From the NCBI GenBank assembly GCA_002372815.1, contig DFIR01000053.1:3556-62425 (forward strand): a stretch of DNA of 58,870 nucleotides, in the 5' to 3' direction. Source of the stretch: Lachnospiraceae bacterium UBA3692. Its GTDB lineage: Bacteria; Bacillota; Clostridia; Lachnospirales; Lachnospiraceae. Below are positions 47,751 through 55,326 of this stretch, piece after piece (position 1 is the first letter of the stretch; the number at the start of each line of letters is the position of its first letter). A program made the position numbers and the translations under genes. The notes beneath the pieces are model-generated. The model saw only the letters and a list, made by a program, of their open reading frames with translations. It did not search any database and had not been told where the DNA came from.

Positions 47751-49091
47751 TTATGTCTGCTCTTTGGGGATCGGGATCAGGATCTGCAGGACGAACATGC
47801 GTCCCTCCAGTCCGTAGGTGAGGGTCCCTCCGTATTTCTGCGCGGCATAGCGCATGCTGCGCAGCCCGTGCCCGTGGTTCTCCCCCGCCGGCTTGGTCGT
47901 CTTCAGGTACTCCCCGTCCGGGATCAGGTCGTTCTCACAGTAGTTTTCGACGCGGATGAAGAGAAATCCCTTCTTCGCGCTCACCTGCATGTGGATCAGG
48001 CGCTTCTGCGGGTCCGTGACCAGGGCGGTGTTCTCGATCGCGTTGTCCAGCGCGTTGCCGAAGATCGTGCAGATATCCGTCACGTGGAGAAAATCGAGGA
48101 CCTGCCCGTCCGCGACGCAGGTGAACTGGATCCGGCTGTTCCGGCAACGCACGGACTTCCCCGCGATGATCGCGTCGAGCACGTGGTTGCCGGTCTGCTT
48201 CTCCGGCTTGTACTGCTCCAGTTCATCCTCCATGGCTTTCAGGTATGCCTCGTGCCTGGCAGGATCCGTCTCCGCGCGGAGGCCTATGAGCTGGTGCTTG
48301 AGATCGTGGTATTTCAGGTTGATGATGTCGATGGTGTCCTGGTAGTTGCGGTAGCTGTCATACTGGCTCTTGAGCATCGCCCTGACGGAGGTCAGTTCCT
48401 GCGCGATCTTCAGCTCGTTGATCCGGCTCTGGAAGGCGGTCAGGACCGCCATGCCCCCGAGATCCACCAGCGTGCGCATGCTGAAGATGTCCTGCTCGAT
48501 CCGTGCGCTGAACGGGGTGTTGACCGGAATGAAGCTGAGATTGCTGACGGCAAATGTGAACATCGCGATCAGCCCGGCGGCCCCTGTCTCCCTGACGGAA
48601 TAGGTCACCGTCTCGATGCCCCGGTAGGAGCGCATTTCGAGGGCCCCCGCCGATACGAACACCGCCGCGTAGACGGACAGCATAAATATCCCGGATAGAA
48701 GCATCTGCGGGATGGTGCGCGCGGTCCCCTCCTGTCCTTTCAGGAGGAAGAACCACTCCATCTGCCATTCGAGGGAGGCGGCGAATTCCGCCAGGATGAA
48801 TGCCCGGAACGTTCCGTAGAGAGTCGTGAGCTTCGGAAGTCCTCCTGCGATCAGGAGAAAAAGGTACATCAGGAAGACCGCTATGATCATGCAGGGGATC
48901 CAGAAGAAGATCGGGACCTGCTCCGTACATACAAGAAATGCACACTGTACGAACAGTGCGCATAAGCATTGCAGCATGAAACGCGGGCCGCGCGGCCGGA
49001 TCCTGTTCGGAAGCGCCAGCAGGAAGGTCAGGCATGCGGCCCACTCCGCCAGCCCGGTATAAACTCTGGGAATATCCAGCATGACTTTCAT
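47751..49091 (-). CDS. AgrC-like sensor histidine kinase (GHKL type)
   Basis: 446 aa. About six membrane helices fill residues 10-190, as in AgrC-type peptide-sensing kinases. A dimerisation helix carries the phospho-acceptor His262 (LKYHDLKHQLIG). The GHKL ATPase domain follows, with GNALDNAIENTAL as N box and NHGHGLRSMRYAAQKYGG as G box. It partners the LytTR regulator 19 bases upstream. No agrB or agrD peptide gene is nearby, so the signal is unknown. The start ATG at 49091 follows GGGGGAAG. Last gene of the folA-lipoprotein-LytTR-kinase operon. Confidence 0.92.
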   Translation of the reverse strand: MKVMLDIPRVYTGLAEWAACLTFLLALPNRIRPRGPRFMLQCLCALFVQCAFLVCTEQVPIFFWIPCMIIAVFLMYLFLLIAGGLPKLTTLYGTFRAFILAEFAASLEWQMEWFFLLKGQEGTARTIPQMLLSGIFMLSVYAAVFVSAGALEMRSYRGIETVTYSVRETGAAGLIAMFTFAVSNLSFIPVNTPFSARIEQDIFSMRTLVDLGGMAVLTAFQSRINELKIAQELTSVRAMLKSQYDSYRNYQDTIDIINLKYHDLKHQLIGLRAETDPARHEAYLKAMEDELEQYKPEKQTGNHVLDAIIAGKSVRCRNSRIQFTCVADGQVLDFLHVTDICTIFGNALDNAIENTALVTDPQKRLIHMQVSAKKGFLFIRVENYCENDLIPDGEYLKTTKPAGENHGHGLRSMRYAAQKYGGTLTYGLEGRMFVLQILIPIPKEQT

Positions 49092-49110
49092 GGTCTTCCC
49101 CCGCAGACTG

Positions 49111-49815
49111 TCAGTGATTTCCGAAATAAGAGGTGAGGGCCTCCATAAAATCCGTCCTTCTGGCCCGGCTGATCAGCAGTTCCTCCCCCTTGACAAGGCA
49201 CATCCCGTCCGAGACGCCGTCCACATGCTCCAGGTTCACCAGATTGCCCTTGTTGCAGCGGAAGAATCCGGCGTCCCCGAGCTCCTCCTCGGCGCTCTGC
49301 AGCCGCCCGCGCAGGCGGAAGATCCCCTGTTCCGTGTGATAGACCAGCATGTGGCCCTCCGTCTCCACGTACCAGATCTCACTGGTCCGGAGCCGGCGCA
49401 TTCCCGTGCGCAGCGTCAGGACGACCGTCTTCCCGATATGCTGCCGGATGCGGGCCAGGGCGCGGTCCATCTTCGTGGAGAAGGCGAAGTACGTGACCGG
49501 CTTGACGATATAGTCGAGCGCGTCCACCTCATATCCGCGGATCGCGTAGTCCGTGCGGTTGGTGATGAAGATGATCTGCACGTTCCGGTCCTGTTCCCGG
49601 ATCTTCTCCGCGGCTGTCATGCCGTCCATGAACGGCATCTGGATATCCATCAGCAGCAGGTCATACCCGCCCGCGTACTCCTCCGTGAGCTCCTCTCCGT
49701 CGGCGTAGCTGTCGATCCGGAACGCCACGCCCTTCTCGCTTCCATAGCGCTCCAGATACTCCCTGAGCTGCCGGGTATAGATCTCTTCATCTTCCACGAT
49801 CGCCAGGGTGATCAT
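49111..49815 (-). CDS. LytTR family response regulator
   Basis: 234 aa. Receiver domain with phospho-acceptor Asp57 (LLLMDIQMPFMDG) and Lys105 (DYIVKPVTYF). The LytTR DNA-binding domain covers residues about 135-232 (LRTSEIWYVETEGHMLVYHT ... RCNKGNLVNLEHVDGVSDG). It is the partner of the AgrC-like kinase. Its start overlaps the lipoprotein stop (TAATG). Candidate targets are the two GH3 promoters flanking this operon, which share a motif; this is an inference. Confidence 0.95.
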   Translation of the reverse strand: MITLAIVEDEEIYTRQLREYLERYGSEKGVAFRIDSYADGEELTEEYAGGYDLLLMDIQMPFMDGMTAAEKIREQDRNVQIIFITNRTDYAIRGYEVDALDYIVKPVTYFAFSTKMDRALARIRQHIGKTVVLTLRTGMRRLRTSEIWYVETEGHMLVYHTEQGIFRLRGRLQSAEEELGDAGFFRCNKGNLVNLEHVDGVSDGMCLVKGEELLISRARRTDFMEALTSYFGNH

Positions 49816-50501
49816 TACTGTCCTGTCACTCCTTCAGTGTCGCTCTCCGTCTCCTGCACATCCTGGCCGAAATAGGCCGTGTAGTACTCCTTGAATCCCA
49901 TGGCCTCCGCGTCTCCATAGACCTTGCGCACAGTGAGCTGGTCCCACAGGGGAAGGTTCATGTCGCTGTCCAGTCCCTGCATATAGGCATCGAGACGTTC
50001 CGCATAGGCGGACCCGAGACTTCTGTAGACCTTGTCGGCGAGCGCGTACTCCTCCATCATCTTCTGCAGCTGGGCCTCCGTCAGCCCGACGGCGGTCTTC
50101 TCGTCCTCCGAGAGGGCGGCATAATAATCAGATGCCGCGCGGGCACAGCGCTGCTGCTCCTCATTCGTGAGCATGATATTGTCCTCGACAGCCAGCAGCC
50201 CGAGCGTCTTCACCCTGGACACCTCGGCGAGTGCCTTGCTCCGGACCGATTCCTTGAGCGTGCCGTCGGTATCCTCCGCCCAGATCGTGCTGCCGAACAT
50301 TCTCTCGCAGTGCTTCTGCAGGTCCAGCAGGTACACCATGTATTCCCCTTCCCTGCAGGAGCCCGCTCCGATCCGGAAGAGTTCGTCGTCGGCAAATCCG
50401 CGGGTGATCACCAGCCGGTTGCCGCAGCCCGTCAGCAGCAGGCACAGCACTGTCAGGAATGCGGCAGCGCGCAGTCTGCCCGTCTTGAATCTCTCATTCA
50501 T
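49815..50501 (-). CDS. Lipoprotein of the two-component operon, SurA-N-like helical
   Basis: 228 aa. Signal peptide LRAAAFLTVLCLLL followed by the lipobox LTGC at about residues 23-26. The mature part is mostly helical (LTNEEQQRCARAASDYYAAL, LTEAQLQKMMEEYALADKVY), similar in pattern to the N-terminal domains of SurA/PrsA/trigger-factor-like chaperones. No parvulin domain is visible. It is coupled to folA (8-base overlap) and to the LytTR gene (TAATG). Possibly an accessory part of the signalling system at the outer face; no function is proven. Confidence 0.8.
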   Translation of the reverse strand: MNERFKTGRLRAAAFLTVLCLLLTGCGNRLVITRGFADDELFRIGAGSCREGEYMVYLLDLQKHCERMFGSTIWAEDTDGTLKESVRSKALAEVSRVKTLGLLAVEDNIMLTNEEQQRCARAASDYYAALSEDEKTAVGLTEAQLQKMMEEYALADKVYRSLGSAYAERLDAYMQGLDSDMNLPLWDQLTVRKVYGDAEAMGFKEYYTAYFGQDVQETESDTEGVTGQ

Positions 50502-51021
50502 TCTCTGTATTCTCCGCTGAATTCTGTCCCGCCCCGATCCTTCGGTACACGCAGAAGGTGTAAGGGACGTCGAAATAAGTCATCTCATCGCTCTCCTCCG
50601 CGAGCTCCCACGCGGGATCCGCGTCCAGGTCCGGGAAGAAAGCATCCGCCTCATAGGAATAGTCGATCTTCGTGACGACGGCGGTGTCACAGTAAGGAAG
50701 GAGCTGTCTGTACACGCTCTCCCCGCCGATCACATACAGATCCTCCTGCGGGTACTCCCTGACTGCCTCGAGCAGTTCATCGATGCTGTGATATACCGTC
50801 GCGCCGCGCACTTTGAGATCCGGGTTGGCGGAGAGGATGAGGTTCTCCCTCCTGTCAAGCGGCTGTGCCAGCGGAAACGTCTCCAGCGTCTTGCGCCCGT
50901 AAATGATGACCTTCCGGAGGGTCTCCTGCCGGAAATTCTTGTGGTCCCCCGGGATGCTCACGAGCAGCTGGCCCTTATTGCCGATTCCCCAGTTTCTGTC
51001 GACGGCGACGATCAGTTTCAT
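50494..51021 (-). CDS. folA: Dihydrofolate reductase
   Basis: 175 aa. Reduces dihydrofolate with NADPH. The start MKLIVAVDRNWGIGNKGQLLV is typical, with the loop SIPGDHKNFRQETL holding the active-site acid, VIIYGRKTLETFP and the cofactor motif YVIGGESVYRQLLP. ATG at 51021 follows GAGAAGGAC; the longer frame is rejected. It would recycle the dihydrofolate made by thyA, found 3.4 kb away. It is unexpected as first gene of a two-component signalling operon, overlapping the lipoprotein by eight bases. Confidence 0.95.
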   Translation of the reverse strand: MKLIVAVDRNWGIGNKGQLLVSIPGDHKNFRQETLRKVIIYGRKTLETFPLAQPLDRRENLILSANPDLKVRGATVYHSIDELLEAVREYPQEDLYVIGGESVYRQLLPYCDTAVVTKIDYSYEADAFFPDLDADPAWELAEESDEMTYFDVPYTFCVYRRIGAGQNSAENTENE

Positions 51022-51130
51022 GTCCTTCTCCCGATGATCTGACGGTGATCTGCGGCGGCGGCACACTTCCGCGCCGCTGTGCAGTGCATTACCATTTTAT
51101 CCTCTCCTCTGTTTTTGGGCAACAGGAAAC

Positions 51131-51170
51131 GAAAAAAACAGCCGCACGGCCCTCCGGCCGCACGGCTGTT
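51131..51170 (-). terminator. Terminator of the GH3-gtrA operon
   Basis: Stem AACAGCCG..CGGCC/GGCCG..CGGCTGTT with a 2x2 internal mismatch, tail TTTTTTTCGTTT on the minus strand, 29 bases after the gtrA stop. Confidence 0.92.
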
Positions 51171-51199
51171 TCCCTGTCGGAAAGCACCCGCTCTCCGTA

Positions 51200-51763
51200 T
51201 TATTTCTTCTTTCCGAACCCTTCCGCGAAGATCGTCTTGTCGATGGCGAAGATGATTACCATGGACACACCGCCTGTGACGACGGTCGTCACGATGTTCC
51301 GGATCCCGTCCGGGACGTTGAACGCGGCCGTGACCGGGTTCCAGATGCAGGTGAACAGATTCATGATGAAGAACACGCCCAGCGCGCCTGCGAAGTGGAG
51401 CAGGAGCTGCGGAACGACCGGTCCTTTGCTCCGGAAGGTCACATTCCTCTGCAGCGGGAAGTTGATGCACTCGCCCAGGATGATGGATGTGAAGTTCGCG
51501 AGCGTGAATGCCAGGCCGCCGTCCGCCAGGCTGTTGCCGATCACCGCAAGGGTCAGCGGCACGCCCATCACGGACACCTCGATTCCGGGCCAGGCCCATG
51601 CAACATCTCCGACCATGCCGCGGAAGAATCCGGGCAGGAAGGTGAGAAGCCCCCACTTCAGGAATGTGACGACATAGCTGAAGATCAGGAACAGGCCGCC
51701 CTCACGGATCCACTGTGCAGCCTTCGGATGCTTCTTGCCGAAATTCTCAAGCCACTGCTTCAT
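51200..51763 (-). CDS. GtrA-like family membrane protein
   Basis: 187 aa, four membrane helices (GLFLIFSYVVTFLKWGLLTF, LADGGLAFTLANFTSIILGE, LHFAGALGVFFIMNLF, VVTGGVSMVIIFAID). The GtrA-like signature NFPLQRNVTFRSKG is present. GtrA proteins are proposed to help move lipid-linked sugars for cell-wall or surface glycans. The ATG directly follows the stop of the GH3 gene (TAAATG), which implies one transcript and a joint role in glycan handling. The real partner is unknown. Confidence 0.85.
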   Translation of the reverse strand: MKQWLENFGKKHPKAAQWIREGGLFLIFSYVVTFLKWGLLTFLPGFFRGMVGDVAWAWPGIEVSVMGVPLTLAVIGNSLADGGLAFTLANFTSIILGECINFPLQRNVTFRSKGPVVPQLLLHFAGALGVFFIMNLFTCIWNPVTAAFNVPDGIRNIVTTVVTGGVSMVIIFAIDKTIFAEGFGKKK

Positions 51764-54193
51764 TTACTTGATCTCCTTTGCTTTCTTCTGGACCTTGTTC
51801 TGCTTGAGGTAGCCGCCGATCAGTCCGCCGACACCCTTGAAGAATCCGCCCGCGTGTCCGTTGACGATATCCAGGATGCTCTCGCACATCTCCTGCGACA
51901 CAGCGCCGCCGGCCATCTTTCCGATCGCGCGGAACGGCATGTTGTAGATGAAGATGATGTTCAGGTCGGGCTTGCCCTTCTCGATCGACTTGTTGAGCAT
52001 GCCTGTCATGATCTTGTAGACAAGGCGCGCCTTGAGGCTCTTCGCGTAGTAGAGCTGGCAGATCGCGTCATTCATCTCCAGCGTGCCGGACCAGCTGCCA
52101 TCCGGGATCGGCGTGCCGAGCACCTTCTCGAATTCGGCATCCTCCACCTTCAGGATATCGCCCTTCGCATAGGAAGGGATCTCTTCCAGTGTGTAAGGAA
52201 GTTCCGCGTCCGTGCCCTTCACGCTGAGGGTGCTGATCAGCCGGATATCCTCGACGTTCGCGCCGATCATTATCGCGTATTCGCCGCCGTCCACCTCGAA
52301 ACGGTCGGTCTTCGTGTTGAAATAGCGGAACGCCTTGTCGTCGAGCGGGATCGAGACCTCTTTGCTCTCGCCGGCCTTCAGGAAGACCTTCGTGAAGCCC
52401 TTCAGCTCCTTCGCCGGACGGTAGACCTTCGGATTCTTCGCACTCACATAGAGCTGTGCGACCTCAGCGCCGTCGACGCTGCCGGTGTTCGTGATGGTGA
52501 AGGTGACTTCCTGGTCCGTGACCTTCAGGCCCGAATAGGCGAAGGTCGTGTAGCTCATGCCGAATCCGAACGGGAACAGCACGGGCTTCTTCACCGTCTC
52601 GAAGTAGCGGTAGCCGACGTACAGGCCTTCACGGTACTCGACGTTTCTTTCCTTCGCGGGGAAATACGGCGCCGAGGAGACGTCCTCGTAGGAGACGGGA
52701 TAGGTCTCCGACAGCTTGCCGGAAGGGTTCACCTGGCCGACGATCGCCTTGAGGACCGCCGCCGCGCCTGCCTGGCCGCAGAGATATCCGTGCACCATCG
52801 CCTTGCACTGATCCAGCCACGGCATCTCCACCGCGCTGCCCGCGCTCATCACGACGACCACCTTGTCATTGACTTCCGAAACGGCCTTCAGCAGGTCGAT
52901 CTGGCTCTGCGGCATCTTCATGTTCGCGCGGTCCAGGCCTTCCGACTCGCTGATCTCGTCGAGGCCCAGATAGAGCAGGACCACGTCCGCCTTCTTCGCC
53001 AGTTCCACGGCCGCCGCCTGCATCGACGCATCGCCTGCGCCCACGCGCGGATAGCCCTTTTCGAATCCGACCACTTCCAGAGGGAACTGATCGATCACAC
53101 CCATCGTGGAATCCAGCTTCGTAGGGTTGACGACGGAGGAACCGGCGCCCTGGTAGCGGGGCGTCTCGGCGAAGTCGCCGATGACCGCCACTTTCGTGCC
53201 TTCCGCCAGCGGCAGGATCCCGTCCTCATTCTTCAGGAGGACGATGCTCTCCTCGCTCGCTCTCATCGCCATCGCGTGATGCGCTTCCACGTCGAAAGGC
53301 TTGCCGGCGTACTTCTCCACTGCTGCGTGTGTCTTCAGGACGACGTCCAGAAGCTCGTCCACGCGGCGGTCCACCATCTCCTCGCTGATCTTTCCGTCCG
53401 CGAGGGCCTTCTTCAGGAGCTCGGCGCTGTCGCCGCCCGTCGTGGGCATCTCCAGGTGGGAGCCGGCGCGTACGCCTTCCACGAAGTCGTTCGATGCGCC
53501 CCAGTCGGAGACGACGAATCCGTTGAAGCCCCACTGATCCCGGAGGATCTCCTGCAGCAGGTGCTCGTTCTCATTGGCGTAGACGCCGTTCACCATGTTG
53601 TAGGAGGACATGATGCTGAGCGGATCCGCTTCCTTCACCGCGATCTCGAACCCGGTCAGATAGATCTCGCGGAGGGTCCGCTCGTCCACCACCGAATTCG
53701 AAGCCTGTCTGCGCAGCTCGGTGTTGTTGGCCGCGAAGTGCTTCGGGCACGCCGAGATGCCGTTCTTCTGGATGCCGCGGATATAGCCGGCAGCCATCTT
53801 GCCCGCCAGATAGGGATCCTCGGAAAAATATTCAAAATTGCGGCCGCACAGCGGGGAGCGCTTGATGTTCAGGCCGGGGCCCAGCAGGACCGCCACTTCC
53901 TGGCTTGCTGCCTCTTCACCGAGGCACTCGCCGATCTGCTCGCCCAGGGCGGGATCCCAGCTGTTGGCGATCGTCGCCGCCGTCGGGAAACAGGTCGCCG
54001 GCAGAGAGCCGTTCAGGCCGAGCTGGTCGCCTGCACCTTCCTGTTTGCGGATTCCGTGAGGTCCGTCGGAGAGATTGATGCTCGGCACGCCTTTCTTCTC
54101 CACGCTGTATGTGGACCAGAAGTCCCTGCCGGACAGAAGATGGCACTTTTCCTCGATGCTGAGTGTTTTGATGATGTCCTCGTGTTTCAGCAA
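51764..54193 (-). CDS. GH3 beta-glucosidase-like enzyme, cytoplasmic, canonical order
   Basis: 809 aa. Canonical GH3 order: TIM barrel, alpha/beta sandwich, FnIII-like domain. The motifs are INLSDGPHGI, ACPKHFAANNTELRRQ and GFVVSDWG with the nucleophile Asp230; the general acid is on the C-domain loop. A C-terminal extension of about 120 residues follows (SWSGTLEMNDAICQLYYAKS ... GYLKQNKVQKKAKEIK). There is no signal peptide. The TTG at 54193 is the likely start: AAGGAGG lies five bases before it, and the longer frame above it has no site. Substrate (beta-glucoside, xyloside or other) is not defined. Co-transcribed with gtrA. Confidence 0.93.
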   Translation of the reverse strand: MLKHEDIIKTLSIEEKCHLLSGRDFWSTYSVEKKGVPSINLSDGPHGIRKQEGAGDQLGLNGSLPATCFPTAATIANSWDPALGEQIGECLGEEAASQEVAVLLGPGLNIKRSPLCGRNFEYFSEDPYLAGKMAAGYIRGIQKNGISACPKHFAANNTELRRQASNSVVDERTLREIYLTGFEIAVKEADPLSIMSSYNMVNGVYANENEHLLQEILRDQWGFNGFVVSDWGASNDFVEGVRAGSHLEMPTTGGDSAELLKKALADGKISEEMVDRRVDELLDVVLKTHAAVEKYAGKPFDVEAHHAMAMRASEESIVLLKNEDGILPLAEGTKVAVIGDFAETPRYQGAGSSVVNPTKLDSTMGVIDQFPLEVVGFEKGYPRVGAGDASMQAAAVELAKKADVVLLYLGLDEISESEGLDRANMKMPQSQIDLLKAVSEVNDKVVVVMSAGSAVEMPWLDQCKAMVHGYLCGQAGAAAVLKAIVGQVNPSGKLSETYPVSYEDVSSAPYFPAKERNVEYREGLYVGYRYFETVKKPVLFPFGFGMSYTTFAYSGLKVTDQEVTFTITNTGSVDGAEVAQLYVSAKNPKVYRPAKELKGFTKVFLKAGESKEVSIPLDDKAFRYFNTKTDRFEVDGGEYAIMIGANVEDIRLISTLSVKGTDAELPYTLEEIPSYAKGDILKVEDAEFEKVLGTPIPDGSWSGTLEMNDAICQLYYAKSLKARLVYKIMTGMLNKSIEKGKPDLNIIFIYNMPFRAIGKMAGGAVSQEMCESILDIVNGHAGGFFKGVGGLIGGYLKQNKVQKKAKEIK

Positions 54194-54282
54194 TGCTTCC
54201 TCCTTCCATAAAAAGGTGACCGCAGCGCTTCTCCTCGCCGGAACCGGCACAGCGCGGGCAGTCTGACTTGCCATATAGAAAT

Positions 54283-54288
54283 ATTATA
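54283..54288 (-). promoter_or_regulatory. -10 box of the GH3-gtrA operon
   Basis: Minus strand TATAAT in a very AT-rich stretch. The -35 position reads TTCGAA, a poor match. Confidence 0.7.
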
Positions 54289-54314
54289 CATAAAAAATAA
54301 AGTTTTTCGAAAGA

Positions 54315-54336
54315 TTTGGCACAAATCGTCGAAAAA
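54315..54336 (-). promoter_or_regulatory. Motif shared by both GH3 promoters, copy 2
   Basis: Minus strand CGACGATTTGTGCCAAA after a TTTTT tract. 15 of 17 positions agree with copy 1 at 47698-47719, and the -10 box starts 32 bases away. The sites lie at the same place relative to both promoters. Confidence 0.7.
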
Positions 54337-54376
54337 AGAACACAAGTTGCTGTCCGCCGGACAGCAGCCTGTGTTC
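54331..54376 (-). terminator. Terminator of thyA
   Basis: Arms of 18 bases beginning GAACACA and GGACAGCAGC on the plus strand, pairing with two mismatches, 3-base loop, tail TTTTTTCG on the minus strand. The tail overlaps the GH3 promoter motif. Confidence 0.92.
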
Positions 54377-54424
54377 CCTCAGTTTTCTCCGTATAGTGCA
54401 CATACCGCCGTGCGCCGGCACGCA

Positions 54425-55273
54425 TCAGATCGCGATCGGGATATCCTTGATCTGCGGTCCCGTCACATAGTTCTCCACGATCACGTCGTCCTTCGTGAAG
54501 GCATAGAAGTCCTTCACCTCGGGATTGAGGCGGAACGTCGGCGCGGGGTGCTGCTCCCTCGCGATCAGCTCCCGGATCAGCGGGATGTGCCGGTCATAGA
54601 TGTGCGCGTCCGCGATCACGTGGACCAGCTCTCCGGCCTCCATGTCGCAGACCTGCGCGATCATGTGCATGAGGGCGGCGTACTGGGCCACGTTCCAGTT
54701 GTTCGCGGCGAGCACGTCCTGGGAGCGCTGGTTGAGGACTGCGTTCAGCGTCAGCTTCTTCGCACCCGGCTTCTGTGTCACGTTGAAGGTCATGCTGTAG
54801 GCGCAGGGATAGAGATTCATCTCCGCCAGGTCCTGGTGCACATAGAGGTTGGTCATGATCCTGCGGCTGAAAGGATTATTTTTCAGGTCGTAGAGAACGC
54901 GGTCGACCTGGTCCATCATCCCCTCTTTATAGCGGTGTTTGACACCCATCTGGTACCCGTAGGCCTTGCCGATGGAGCCGTCCGGATCCGCCCACTCGTC
55001 CCAGATGTGGCTGCTGAGGTCGTGGATGTTGTTGGACTTCTTCTGCCAGATCCAGAGGACCTCGTCGACGGCGCTCTTGATCGCCGTGCGCCGCAGCGTC
55101 AGGAGCGGGAACTCCTCCGACAGGTCGTAGCGGTTCACCACCCCGAATTTCTTGATCGTGTAGGCGGGCGTCCCGTCCGGCCAGTGCGGGCGCACGCGCT
55201 CCCCTTCCGTACTGGTCCCGTTCTCCAGTATATCCTTACACATAGCGACAAAAATCTCATCCGCCCTGCTCAT
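54425..55273 (-). CDS. thyA: Thymidylate synthase
   Basis: 282 aa. Converts dUMP to dTMP with methylene-tetrahydrofolate. The catalytic Cys is in LYPCAYSMTF, and RSQDVLAANNWNVAQYAAL covers the dUMP-binding Arg/Ser and Asn region. HVIADAHIYDRH is the following conserved part. Two common positions are changed: PCH is PCA, and the usual LGLPFN is LAANNWN, as in a clade of clostridial ThyA. It works with folA at 50.5-51.0 kb. The start is ATG at 55273. Terminated by a strong hairpin. Confidence 0.95.
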   Translation of the reverse strand: MSRADEIFVAMCKDILENGTSTEGERVRPHWPDGTPAYTIKKFGVVNRYDLSEEFPLLTLRRTAIKSAVDEVLWIWQKKSNNIHDLSSHIWDEWADPDGSIGKAYGYQMGVKHRYKEGMMDQVDRVLYDLKNNPFSRRIMTNLYVHQDLAEMNLYPCAYSMTFNVTQKPGAKKLTLNAVLNQRSQDVLAANNWNVAQYAALMHMIAQVCDMEAGELVHVIADAHIYDRHIPLIRELIAREQHPAPTFRLNPEVKDFYAFTKDDVIVENYVTGPQIKDIPIAI

Positions 55274-55326
55274 CTTCTCTTCTCCTTCCGTTTCCGCCCG
55301 GACCCTGCCGAGAGCGCGGCGGCGCG

